64,000 nucleotides of DNA, taken from NCBI GenBank assembly GCA_002356435.2, contig AP018040.2:1550001-1614000 (forward strand). The letters are read 5' to 3'. The notes below the pieces were generated by a model, which saw only the letters and a list, made by a program, of their open reading frames with translations, had not been told where the DNA came from and did no database searches. The DNA comes from Petrimonas sp. IBARAKI (GTDB lineage Bacteria; Bacteroidota; Bacteroidia; Bacteroidales; Dysgonomonadaceae). Every line of letters starts with the position of its first letter. Positions within the stretch are counted from its first letter, which is position 1. Made by a program: the position numbers and the translations under genes. Below, piece by piece: positions 1 to 7,657 of this stretch.

Positions 1-1675
1 CGTTGAGCTTTCCGGTTTGCACCATCTGGTTTTTGTAATCCATGTAGTAAATGTTTGCACCCAGGCTCACACCGTTTTCGTGGGAGAAACGATATCCCAA
101 CTCATAGTCGATCATTTTTTCGGGACGGATCCGCTCTTCTCCTCCGCCTCCCTTGATGCTTTCCTTCAAGTCGGTCCGAAGCGGTTCGCGCTGCCCAACA
201 GCCACCGAGGCATACAGGTTGTTGCGGTTATCTATCCGGTAGGAGGCTCCGGCTTTGGGATTAAAGAAGGAGTATTTGAAGTGGCTGGTGATATCCGCCA
301 GGTCGTCATCAATTCCTGAAAAATCATAATCGATATGCCTGTACTGGAGATCGCCGAAGAGCGAAACTTTTTCGTTGAGCCGGTATTCCGCTTTCGTGAA
401 GAAGTTGAATTCACCCTTCTTCCCTACATTTCGATACCATTCGTAATCTTCGGGGATGTTTTGATTGAATTTTATCCAGGGCAGTTTGCCGTAGTGGTCG
501 CCGTCGTAGAAACTGTACATCCCGCCGAAAGACCAGTCGAGCGCATTTTTGGTGTATAAGAATGCCAGGTTTGCCACGTAAAAATCGTTGCGCATCAGTT
601 TCTGGCGGATTAACGGTGAGCGCGAATAGGTTACTCCGTTTACCGTTTGATCAGGCAACCCGTATTTCGAAAACTTATCGCCCCGCTTGAATCCGCCATA
701 TGGATCGGAACGATAATTCTCGTAATAACCAAAACCGTTGTTGTAACTCAGGTTGGCGTTGAGGGATAGATGGGGGTTGAGGTCGCGCGTAAACAGAAGC
801 TGTACGATGTGTGAAAAGTAGTTGTCGGTTTCGTTATCGTAATAATGCACGTTATCGGCTTCGTCGATGTATTTTCCCGCGGGGTTGTATCTTCTTCCCT
901 CTTTTTCCAGGTCTTCGGGGGAGATTCCTTCCCAGGTGATTCCCGTCTTCTGCCTACCATTGATGTAACTCAACCGGAGCAATTGATTGTCCGTATAATG
1001 GGAAAGGGCAGCATACAGGTTGCTGTGATCTACAAATCCGTTGCGGATATATCCATCACCCGTGTTTCGTGAATAACGTGCATCCAGCGACAGGCCGTTC
1101 TTTAGAATCCCGCTTCCAGCAGCGATAGTGGACGAAAATGTGTGATAACTGCCTGCTGATGTGGATGCTTCGCCATATGCCGTTGACCGTGCGCCTGCCG
1201 TTTTCATGGAGATGCTGGCGCCGAAAGCGGCAGCACCGTTTGTTGAGGTTCCTACGCCGCGCTGTACCTGAATACTTTGCAGGGACGATGATAAATCGGG
1301 TAGATTTACCCAGTAAACTTCCTGACTCTCAGGATTGTTTAACGGCATGCCGTTTAGCGTAACATTGATGCGGGTGGCATCCGTTCCGCGTATGCGCATG
1401 GAGGTGTTTCCCACGCCCGATCCGTCTTCGCTGAAAAACACCAGCGATGGAATGCCCTGCAGGATTGCCGGGATATTTCGGGCTGCGTTTTCTTTTCTGA
1501 TTTCAGTCTGGGAAACATTGCTGTACGCCATCGGCGTGTTCTTTCCCGCCCGGGTGGAAGAGACCACCACTTCTTCGAGATGTATGTTCTTTAAACTGTC
1601 GGTTTGTTCGTCTGCCTGAGCAAACAAGGAAAGGTTCAGGGCCAGAAGCCCTGCAAGAATAACTGCCTTTTTCAT
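1..1675 (-). CDS. TonB-dependent receptor, probable thiamin/thiamin-precursor outer-membrane transporter (3' end outside window)
   Basis: Reading the minus strand from the ATG at 1675 gives an uninterrupted frame to the window edge (558 codons seen). It opens with a signal peptide (MKKAVILAGLLALNLSLFAQ), a TonB-box-like EEVVVSSTR near residue 35, and a plug domain with the typical MRIRGTD, LNGMPLN and IQVQRGVG motifs; beta-barrel sequence follows. There is no N-terminal CarboxypepD-reg domain. Receptors of this family sit in the outer membrane and import ligands using TonB-ExbBD energy. The substrate call rests on the TPP riboswitch in the leader; the barrel itself does not show it. The C-terminal barrel strands are missing only because the window ends. 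Confidence 0.9.
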   Translation of the reverse strand, partial: MKKAVILAGLLALNLSLFAQADEQTDSLKNIHLEEVVVSSTRAGKNTPMAYSNVSQTEIRKENAARNIPAILQGIPSLVFFSEDGSGVGNTSMRIRGTDATRINVTLNGMPLNNPESQEVYWVNLPDLSSSLQSIQVQRGVGTSTNGAAAFGASISMKTAGARSTAYGEASTSAGSYHTFSSTIAAGSGILKNGLSLDARYSRNTGDGYIRNGFVDHSNLYAALSHYTDNQLLRLSYINGRQKTGITWEGISPEDLEKEGRRYNPAGKYIDEADNVHYYDNETDNYFSHIVQLLFTRDLNPHLSLNANLSYNNGFGYYENYRSDPYGGFKRGDKFSKYGLPDQTVNGVTYSRSPLIRQKLMRNDFYVANLAFLYTKNALDWSFGGMYSFYDGDHYGKLPWIKFNQNIPEDYEWYRNVGKKGEFNFFTKAEYRLNEKVSLFGDLQYRHIDYDFSGIDDDLADITSHFKYSFFNPKAGASYRIDNRNNLYASVAVGQREPLRTDLKESIKGGGGEERIRPEKMIDYELGYRFSHENGVSLGANIYYMDYKNQMVQTGKLN

Positions 1676-1805
1676 TTACAAGTAGTTTTTATGACACAAG
1701 AAACAAGTGTTTTTTTGCGTCGGATGAGTAAAATAAAAAAGGGGATTTTTGAAAGATTTACCTAAAAACAAAATCACCAAGCTACAATGTTATTCAATTG
1801 TACGG

Positions 1806-1841
1806 CTAATAACGCGGAGCGTATACCTGTTGAATATCCAT
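1806..1841 (-). CDS. Possible 11-codon leader ORF between TPP aptamer and receptor gene
   Basis: In the leader RNA, 26 nt after the aptamer, an ATG opens an 11-residue frame (MDIQQVYAPRY) closed by TAG. No Shine-Dalgarno is evident, but this phylum often lacks one. It could be a regulatory leader peptide or chance. It is listed because of its placement in a riboswitch leader; there is no direct support for translation. Confidence 0.25.
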   Translation of the reverse strand: MDIQQVYAPRY

Positions 1842-1866
1842 TGATTTTTTTGTGATCTTTTTTTGT

Positions 1867-1937
1867 TTCCCTCCGCCGGCATTATCCGGATCAGGTATTT
1901 GGGTATGATCTCAGCCCGTTGTTATGTGGCACCCCTG
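1867..1937 (-). promoter_or_regulatory. TPP riboswitch (THI element)
   Basis: The minus strand reads GGGGTGCC, then GGGCTGAGAT, then ATACCC, then ACCTGATCCGGATAATGCC and GGCGGAGGGAA. These are the conserved blocks of the thiamin pyrophosphate aptamer in the right order and spacing. It lies about 190 nt upstream of the TonB-dependent receptor start on the same strand. When TPP is bound, such elements repress the downstream gene. I could not identify a clear terminator hairpin in the expression platform, so repression by translation or a distant structure remains open. Confidence 0.95.
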
Positions 1938-1949
1938 TATTTGACAAAA

Positions 1950-1977
1950 CAAAGCTACTTCATTTTTGTTCACCAAA
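1950..1977 (-). promoter_or_regulatory. Probable promoter of the TPP riboswitch/receptor transcript
   Basis: On the minus strand a -7 box TAGCTTTG (1950-1957) fits the Bacteroidota consensus TAnnTTTG. A TTTG (1974-1977) lies 20 nt upstream, start to start. Transcription would begin about 7 nt downstream, right at the 5' end of the aptamer, which supports both calls. The spacing is slightly short for a -33 element. Confidence 0.5.
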
Positions 1978-2032
1978 CAATAAAAACCGCAATTTTTAAC
2001 GTTCCAGCAATAAAAAATCTGTTACGTGTGAC

Positions 2033-2060
2033 TTTGATAGCTGTTTTATTTGTAATTTCG
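2033..2060 (+). promoter_or_regulatory. Possible rel promoter
   Basis: TTTG at 2033-2036 and TAATTTCG at 2053-2060 (one mismatch to TAnnTTTG) have the same 20-nt spacing as the divergent receptor promoter. They lie about 45 nt before the chosen rel start. Sequence match only. Confidence 0.35.
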
Positions 2061-2105
2061 TTCCTTCATTGCAACGTTCAATTACGGTATGTTTTAAATG
2101 AAAAT

Positions 2106-4373
2106 ATGAGCGAAGAAGATAAACTTGCGGCAGAAGATCGGATGATCGAGGATGAGTTTCAGGCACTTATTAACGATTATTTAAATTCGAACCACCGGCG
2201 TAAAGTGGAAGTCATTACCAAAGCCTTTAATATGGCAAAGGAAGCCCACAAAGGAGCACGCCGTCGTTCGGGCGAGCCGTACATTATGCATCCGCTGGCC
2301 GTTGCAAGAATTATTTCCCGCGAAATGGGACTGGGCTCAACCTCCATATCGGCTGCATTGCTGCACGATGTGGTGGAAGACACCGACTATACGGTTGAGG
2401 ACCTTGAAGTAATGTTCGGCGATAAGATTGCGCAGATCGTTGACGGATTAACAAAAATCTCACACGGCATGTTTGGTGAGAACGTATCGGCTCAGGCGGA
2501 AAATTTTCGTAAACTCCTGTTGACGATGTCGGAAGACATTCGTGTGATCCTGATAAAAATTGCCGATCGGTTGCACAATATGCGGACGTTGTCGTCCATG
2601 ACTCCCGCAAAGCAATTCAAGATAACCGGCGAAACCATGTATATTTATGCCCCTTTGGCGCACCGGCTGGGACTTTTTGCCATCAAAACCGAGCTCGAAG
2701 AACTTTGCTTCAAGTACGAACACCCGGAATCTTACGCTGAACTTTCGAATAAAGTGGAAACTTCTGCCCAGGAGCGGTTTGAAATTTATGAGAGTTTTGC
2801 CGAGCCGGTAGTTAAAGCACTCGATAAGATGAATATCGAATATGAGATGCGTGCCCGGGTAAAATCGCTTTATTCCATCTGGAAGAAGATGCAGGCCAAA
2901 GGTATCGATTTCAGCGAAGTGTACGATCTTTTTGCCGTCCGTATCATCTTTGAGATTTATCCCGGGATGGATGAGAAAAAACAATGCTGGGACATCTATT
3001 CTGCTATTACGGATATATACAAACTCCGCCCCGACCGTATTCGAGACTGGGTGAGCCATCCCAAGGCCAATGGTTACCAGGCGCTTCACCTGACGGTGAT
3101 GGGCCCCGACGGGAAATGGATCGAAATACAGATTCGCAGCCGGCGAATGGACGATATTGCGGAAAAAGGTTTTGCTGCCCATTGGAAATACAAGGAGAAC
3201 CGGATAGAGGAAGACAACGAACTGGATAAATGGCTGAAAACGATTCAGGAGGTATTGGCCAATCCCAACCCTAACGCCATCGATTTTCTGGATACGGTAA
3301 AAATGAACCTGTTCGCTTCCGAGATTTTTGTTTTCACCCCAAAAGGCGAAATCAAAACCCTTCCCCTGGGTGCTACCGCCCTCGATTTTGCATACAACAT
3401 CCACACCCGCATAGGCGACCACTGCCTGGGAGCAAAAGTGAACCATACGCTGGTTCCGCTTAGCCAGAAACTGAAAAGCGGCGATCAGGTAGAGATTCTG
3501 ACGTCCCAATCGCAACAACCACAACCCGAGTGGCTCAATTACGTTACAACCGCCAAGGCCCGAACCAAGATAGAAGCCGCAATCCGCCGGCAAAGGAGAA
3601 GAATAAGCGAGCGAGGTCAAAAAATGTTGGAAGAGTTTGTCGGAGAAGAACAACTCGATAATACCCTGTACAACAAAACCCTGAATTATTATAAAGTAGA
3701 AAAGCGGGAAGATTTGCATTATGGCCTGGGGAATGGTGACCTGAAACTTCCCGATTCCAGGGATAAGTTGCTTAAACAACGGGAAACAGTGGAACCCAAG
3801 CAAGACAACCTGTTTGTTCGTTATATGAAACAGGCCATGAGCGGTTTTAAAAAAGCCCCTGAGGAAAGCAGGAGTGACATTGCTGTTGCAAGTCCTGCAA
3901 AAACCGGAGAAATAGACAAGAAGGCGATATATAAACTGCACGAGGTGAGTTTCAAGAAAAATTTTATTGTTGCTTCTTGCTGCAATCCGTTGCCCGGTGA
4001 TGATGTTTTTGGATTTATAACCGACAAAAATGAAGTAGAAGTTCACAAACGCTCCTGCGAAACAGGTATAAAGCTGAAATCGCGTTTTGGGGAAAGAATC
4101 CTGGCGACGGAGTGGGGCGACTATAAACAGTATTCTTTTCTTTCAGCCATTGTTTTTACGGGCATTGACCGGATAGGCATCTTGAATACGATATTGTCTA
4201 AACTCGCAGAGGATATTGTGGTAAACATAAAAAGTGTGAACGTTACGTCGAAAGACGGTATTTTTGAAGGTGTTTTTCATGTTCATGTCCACAGTGTGGA
4301 AGATGTTAATGTCCTGATTTCGAAGATAGCAAAAGTGGACGGTGTAACCACCGTCCACAGAGCCTTAATTTAA
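2106..4373 (+). CDS. Bifunctional (p)ppGpp synthetase/hydrolase, RelA/SpoT family
   Basis: 755 residues, making and degrading the stringent-response alarmone (p)ppGpp. An HD hydrolase domain has an intact HDVVED at residues 87-92 and KIADRLHNMR near 151-160. The synthetase domain follows (SLYSIWKKM, SHPKANGYQALH, EIQIRSRRMDDIAEKGFAAHW), then TGS, a conserved-Cys segment (SCCNPLPGDD) and a C-terminal ACT domain ending at the stop. With the HD motif intact it is predicted to be the bifunctional Rel type. The frame is open back to 1863, but that part is antisense to the TPP riboswitch and its promoter, so I place the start at ATG 2106 (MSEEDK), just before the recognisable protein. Confidence 0.95.
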   Translation: MSEEDKLAAEDRMIEDEFQALINDYLNSNHRRKVEVITKAFNMAKEAHKGARRRSGEPYIMHPLAVARIISREMGLGSTSISAALLHDVVEDTDYTVEDLEVMFGDKIAQIVDGLTKISHGMFGENVSAQAENFRKLLLTMSEDIRVILIKIADRLHNMRTLSSMTPAKQFKITGETMYIYAPLAHRLGLFAIKTELEELCFKYEHPESYAELSNKVETSAQERFEIYESFAEPVVKALDKMNIEYEMRARVKSLYSIWKKMQAKGIDFSEVYDLFAVRIIFEIYPGMDEKKQCWDIYSAITDIYKLRPDRIRDWVSHPKANGYQALHLTVMGPDGKWIEIQIRSRRMDDIAEKGFAAHWKYKENRIEEDNELDKWLKTIQEVLANPNPNAIDFLDTVKMNLFASEIFVFTPKGEIKTLPLGATALDFAYNIHTRIGDHCLGAKVNHTLVPLSQKLKSGDQVEILTSQSQQPQPEWLNYVTTAKARTKIEAAIRRQRRRISERGQKMLEEFVGEEQLDNTLYNKTLNYYKVEKREDLHYGLGNGDLKLPDSRDKLLKQRETVEPKQDNLFVRYMKQAMSGFKKAPEESRSDIAVASPAKTGEIDKKAIYKLHEVSFKKNFIVASCCNPLPGDDVFGFITDKNEVEVHKRSCETGIKLKSRFGERILATEWGDYKQYSFLSAIVFTGIDRIGILNTILSKLAEDIVVNIKSVNVTSKDGIFEGVFHVHVHSVEDVNVLISKIAKVDGVTTVHRALI

Positions 4374-4383
4374 TCAAGTAGTT

Positions 4384-4764
4384 CTATTTTCGTTTCTTCC
4401 CTCCAAACAACCTGCCGGTAATTTTTTTTACGGCAAAGGCCAGAATGGCCGGCTTGGCAACATTCCAGGCAATTCCACTTATTAAAGGTAAGTTTGAAAG
4501 AGCCAGGTTTATCCAGGGGTTACCCGGTTTTTTTGTTTTAAAGGGTAAAACGGACGACGATGAGCCGTAAGACAGGTTGTCCACCGTTTCACTGAACTTG
4601 TTCTTGATACTGGTCGTTACGCCTTTGGTAAGCATAGAGCCCCAGTTATCCGCCAGATACTGGATCTGATAAGATAGGCGTTGACCAGAAATTGCACGTT
4701 CCTCACGCAGTTTCTTCTTCTCCAGATGGAGCTCGTCGAGTGGAGTAAGTTTGTAACTTTTCAT
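4384..4764 (-). CDS. Hypothetical protein, third gene of YtxH/holin-like trio
   Basis: 126 residues. The N-terminal half is charged and helical (DELHLEKKKLREERA), a middle segment contains SMLTKGVTTSIKNKF, and one or two hydrophobic stretches (LALSNLPLISGIAWNVAKPAILAFAVKK) precede a very basic end (GGKKRK). I do not recognise a family. Its start overlaps the stop of the upstream gene by one base (TGATG), so the two are probably translationally coupled, and the trio with 4764-5399 looks like one operon. By analogy with the E. coli yqjD-yqjE-yqjK set this may be a membrane-associated stress gene; that is inference. It converges on rel with 10 bp between stops. Confidence 0.7.
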   Translation of the reverse strand: MKSYKLTPLDELHLEKKKLREERAISGQRLSYQIQYLADNWGSMLTKGVTTSIKNKFSETVDNLSYGSSSSVLPFKTKKPGNPWINLALSNLPLISGIAWNVAKPAILAFAVKKITGRLFGGKKRK

Positions 4765-5144
4765 CAGCTTTTTGTTGTAAATTTAACCTCTTCGTCTTCC
4801 TGACGTTGCAGAAATTTGATTACAGAATTGATGATAGAGTGTTTCAGCGGCTTTTTTATCAACAACAAAACCAGAGTAAGAGCGATAGTGCCTAAAGTGA
4901 CAATGCCAAAACCTTTCCAATTACTGTCAAAAACGTCTGCCAGGTAAAATCCGAGAGTGAGAAGTGCCAATGCCAATATCAGAAAAATGAAACTGACCAA
5001 AAACAGAGTAATGGCAGTTGAAGCCGCTCCCTTACTCACTTTTTCAAAAGCTTCGAGTTTTACAATCTCAATCGTGTTTGTCACATAACCCGTGACATCG
5101 CTTTTCATCTCTTCAAATAAGCTGGTAACCGTTTTGTCCTCCAT
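4764..5144 (-). CDS. Phage-holin-superfamily-III-like membrane protein (DUF1469/YqjE type)
   Basis: 126 residues. An amphipathic N-terminus is followed by two transmembrane segments (about residues 42-68 and 78-95) and a basic then acidic tail. Size and layout match the DUF1469 family of small inner-membrane proteins, which is named after holins but usually not phage-encoded. It lies 12 nt after the YtxH gene and overlaps the next gene by one base. The molecular role is unknown; neighbours suggest envelope or stress function. Confidence 0.75.
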   Translation of the reverse strand: MEDKTVTSLFEEMKSDVTGYVTNTIEIVKLEAFEKVSKGAASTAITLFLVSFIFLILALALLTLGFYLADVFDSNWKGFGIVTLGTIALTLVLLLIKKPLKHSIINSVIKFLQRQEDEEVKFTTKS

Positions 5145-5156
5145 CTGAGTTTCCTT

Positions 5157-5399
5157 TTAGTGTTTAGCCAATTCTTTTTTTGCTATTTCTGCAATGTCAT
5201 CAATGTCTTCTTTCAGATCACTGACTTCGCTTTTTCCTTTATAGATAGCGGATTTTACATTCGCACGTACTTTATCGGCAAACGCGTTAGCTTGTTCAAG
5301 CCACTCTTCCTTTTTGTCGCTTCCCATAATATAACCGACAGCTGCTCCAAGCGCAATTCCAATTCCTAATCCGAGTAATAATTTTGCTTCTGATTTCAT
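5157..5399 (-). CDS. YtxH domain-containing protein
   Basis: 80 residues. One glycine-rich N-terminal transmembrane helix (LLLGLGIGIALGAAVGYIMG, residues 8-27) precedes a charged helical tail with repeated K/E/D. This is the usual YtxH arrangement, a general-stress-associated membrane-anchored coiled coil. It is first gene of the minus-strand trio. I see no good TAnnTTTG box in the 120 bp upstream. Confidence 0.8.
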   Translation of the reverse strand: MKSEAKLLLGLGIGIALGAAVGYIMGSDKKEEWLEQANAFADKVRANVKSAIYKGKSEVSDLKEDIDDIAEIAKKELAKH

Positions 5400-5519
5400 A
5401 ATTTTGCTTTTTTAGATGTTAATAGTTTGTTTTCTTTGAAATGTTGTTTTCAACGTTGCCTATTTAGTAAAACGTTTTTTTTTTGAAAATGTTTACTCCC
5501 TCGGGAAAAAGTTGATTTA

Positions 5520-6875
5520 TCAGTTCCCGCTAGGCTCTCCAAAAAGCGTTGCTGCAGTAAATCCGGTAATCTTGACTTTTACGAATTCTCCAATCCTGTG
5601 CTTTTGCTTGTCGAAAACAACCACCTTGTTCTGTTCAGTTCTTCCAAAGAGCTGTTCACGAGAGCGTTTTGAGAAACCCTCTACCAACACCTCAAACTCT
5701 TTTCCTACGTCCTGCTCGTTGCTTTTCTGCGAAAGTTCAAGCTGCAGGTCGATAATCTCCTGCAGACGGCGGCCTTTTACCTCCTCGGAAACATTGTCTT
5801 CCATTTTTTTCGCAGCGTATGTGCCCGGACGTTCGGAGTATTTGAACATAAAAGCCGAATCAAAGCCTACCTCACGCATAAGTGATAGTGTTTCCTGGTG
5901 ATCTGCTTCGGTTTCACTGTGAAATCCACACATAATGTCGGTTGAGAGTCCGCAACCGGGAAGGATCCGTTTTATAGCGGCAATACGCTCTAAATACCAT
6001 TTCCTGTCGTATCTCCGGTTCATCAGTTTCAACATGCGTGAACTCCCCGACTGTACAGGCAAATGGATATAATTGCACAAATTCTTGTACTTGGCAATGG
6101 TTTCCAATGTTTTGTCATTCATATCCCACGGGTGCGATGTGGTAAAACGGATACGCATTTGAGGTGCTTCCTCGGCAACCATTGCCAACAGATCGGAAAA
6201 ATCGATAACTCTTCCGTCGTCTTCAAACTTGTATGAATTGACGTTCTGTCCTAACAAAGTGGCTTCGCGATAGCCTTTTCCCTTTAGGTCACGAATCTCG
6301 TTGAGGATGCTCTCCGGTTCCCGGCTTCGCTCCCTGCCACGCGTAAAAGGAACGATGCAGTAGTGGCAGAACTTATCGCATCCCCGCGTAATGGAAACAA
6401 ACCCCGAAATATTTAATCCACTCATTTTTAATGGAATAACATCTTTATAGGTTTCCGTTTTGGAAAGAACCACGTTGATTGCTTTTTCTCCGCGTTCGGC
6501 GGCCCCCATCAGGTTGGGTAAGTCGAGGTAGGCGTCGGGGCCGATTACCAGGTCAGCATGATGATTATCGATCAGTTCCTCTTTTACACGTTCTGCCATA
6601 CATCCTAAAACACCGATGATGAGCTCTCCTCTCTTTTTTTTCTTCAAAGCGTTGAAATAGTCAAGCCGTTGTATCACGCGTTGTTCTGCATTGTCTCGGA
6701 TGGAGCAGGTGTTGACAAAAATAGCATCGGCAGCCTTCTCGTCTTCGGTAACCGAGTATCCGTCCATCTCCATGATAGCTGCCACTACTTCGGAGTCGGC
6801 TACGTTCATTTGGCAACCGTACGTTTCGATAAATAGCCTTTTTTCTTTTTGATTATCTGTTGTTTCTGTGCTCAT
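5520..6875 (-). CDS. miaB: tRNA-2-methylthio-N6-dimethylallyladenosine synthase MiaB
   Basis: 451 residues. It adds a methylthio group to i6A37 of tRNAs reading U-starting codons, as a radical-SAM enzyme with two 4Fe-4S clusters. The N-terminal UPF0004 domain supplies Cys21 (YGCQMN), Cys57 (NTCSIR) and Cys92 (LGCMAE). The radical SAM motif is Cys166-x3-Cys170-x2-Cys173 (GCDKFCHYC). The C-terminal 65 residues resemble a TRAM RNA-binding domain. MiaB is preferred over MtaB or RimO because of the TRGCDKFCHYCIVPFTRGRERSR-type signature and overall similarity. ATG at 6875; the gene stands alone. Confidence 0.93.
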   Translation of the reverse strand: MSTETTDNQKEKRLFIETYGCQMNVADSEVVAAIMEMDGYSVTEDEKAADAIFVNTCSIRDNAEQRVIQRLDYFNALKKKKRGELIIGVLGCMAERVKEELIDNHHADLVIGPDAYLDLPNLMGAAERGEKAINVVLSKTETYKDVIPLKMSGLNISGFVSITRGCDKFCHYCIVPFTRGRERSREPESILNEIRDLKGKGYREATLLGQNVNSYKFEDDGRVIDFSDLLAMVAEEAPQMRIRFTTSHPWDMNDKTLETIAKYKNLCNYIHLPVQSGSSRMLKLMNRRYDRKWYLERIAAIKRILPGCGLSTDIMCGFHSETEADHQETLSLMREVGFDSAFMFKYSERPGTYAAKKMEDNVSEEVKGRRLQEIIDLQLELSQKSNEQDVGKEFEVLVEGFSKRSREQLFGRTEQNKVVVFDKQKHRIGEFVKVKITGFTAATLFGEPSGN

Positions 6876-6949
6876 TTTCCTTTTTTTGCTGTAATTTTTT
6901 CTTAATGTCAGGAATTTATAAACATCTTAGTATATTTTAAACTAAAATA

Positions 6950-6981
6950 TTTGTAAAATTTAAATTCTTGTTTTACTTTTG
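6950..6981 (+). promoter_or_regulatory. Probable promoter for a short transcript
   Basis: TTTG (6950-6953) and TACTTTTG (6974-6981) are 24 nt apart start to start, a good match to the Bacteroidota promoter pattern. The next start codon is 150 nt away and a terminator intervenes. Confidence 0.5.
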
Positions 6982-6987
6982 TCACGA

Positions 6988-7067
6988 ACGAAAAAATAAA
7001 AATTTTTTCATAGTTAAGGTTTTGGTTAAACAATTAGGGGCGGCTGTGAAGTTGCCCCTGATTTTTT
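6988..7067 (+). ncRNA. Candidate small RNA (about 80 nt)
   Basis: The start is placed 7 nt after the TACTTTTG box; the end is the T-run of a terminator-like hairpin, AGGGGC (7036-7041) pairing with GCCCCT (7054-7059), followed by TTTTTT (7062-7067). An upstream A/T palindrome (GAAAAAA...TTTTTTC) could form a second stem. No ORF fits. It could instead be an attenuator for the gene at 7132, but that gene has its own -7 box after the hairpin. Confidence 0.35.
7035..7067 (+). terminator. Rho-independent terminator-like hairpin
   Basis: A 6-bp perfect G+C stem (7036-7041 with 7054-7059), 12-nt loop, then G-A-TTTTTT. It follows no annotated plus-strand gene, which is why a short transcript is proposed. 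Confidence 0.6.
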
Positions 7068-7099
7068 GAATAACCTTTCCTTTATTCGTGAAAATTGAT

Positions 7100-7107
7100 T
7101 ACTTTTG
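7100..7107 (+). promoter_or_regulatory. -7 box of the 7132 gene
   Basis: TACTTTTG matches TAnnTTTG and lies 24 nt before the ATG at 7132, with TTTC at 7076 as a weak -33 element. It covers the TTG at 7105, so that TTG is not the likely start. Confidence 0.5.
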
Positions 7108-7131
7108 TCGGACTGCAAAATTAATCAATTT

Positions 7132-7605
7132 ATGGAATTTGGCGACATTATTTATTTAATACTCATGCTTGCTTTCTTTGTTTTTGGAATTTTTAATGAT
7201 TCAAAAAAAAAGAAAAAGAAAATAAGTAAAAGTACCCAACCTGTAAATTTAGAAGAAGAGTTTCGCGATGTGTTTCGGGAAGTTTTTCAAAAACCACAAA
7301 GACAACCTATTTCACCTCCAACTCCAAAGACCGTTAAGAATGAAAATCGACTCGCAAGGCCAGCAATGGCCTCAGCCAGGAGCACTCGTTGGGAATTTCA
7401 ATCTTCCCTGGACCTGGTAACCGATTTCGAGGGAGAATCCTCGTTGAAAGGTTCCATGTTTGCAACCGAACGGTTCGACAATCATCATGAGATGAAAGAA
7501 ATGGAAACGGTCCATCCTATTCTGGAGCAATTGAGGAGCAAAAAAGGACAGTCTGAAATACGCAAGGCGGTTATCTACAGTGAAATACTGAACAGAAAAT
7601 ACTGA
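7132..7605 (+). CDS. Hypothetical membrane-anchored protein
   Basis: 157 residues. A single N-terminal transmembrane helix (about residues 4-22) is followed by an oligo-lysine stretch (KKKKKK) and a hydrophilic domain that ends in LEQLRSKKGQSEIRKAVIYSEILNRKY. The topology suggests an N-out, C-in bitopic inner-membrane protein. The conserved-looking C-terminal helix resembles the tail found in many small Bacteroidetes hypotheticals. I do not recognise a function. It lies 52 bp before the CoA-transferase and may be co-transcribed with it. ATG 7132 is chosen over TTG 7105 because of the promoter box. Confidence 0.7.
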   Translation: MEFGDIIYLILMLAFFVFGIFNDSKKKKKKISKSTQPVNLEEEFRDVFREVFQKPQRQPISPPTPKTVKNENRLARPAMASARSTRWEFQSSLDLVTDFEGESSLKGSMFATERFDNHHEMKEMETVHPILEQLRSKKGQSEIRKAVIYSEILNRKY

Positions 7606-7657
7606 CCTGACTCTTGTGTAACTAAAAAACAATGATATAAAAAACAAACAAAAATCT

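Noticed and set aside
1863-2105. 81-codon N-terminal extension of the Rel/SpoT frame
   Set aside because: It runs antisense through the TPP riboswitch and its promoter and shows no family similarity; ATG 2106 fits the protein.
2460-4046. 528-codon open frame antisense to rel
   Set aside because: It mirrors a strongly conserved gene in another frame and has no recognisable domain; codon bias of rel explains it.
4764-5144. Prophage remnant because of the holin-like protein
   Set aside because: DUF1469 proteins are ordinary chromosomal genes, and no other phage gene is near.
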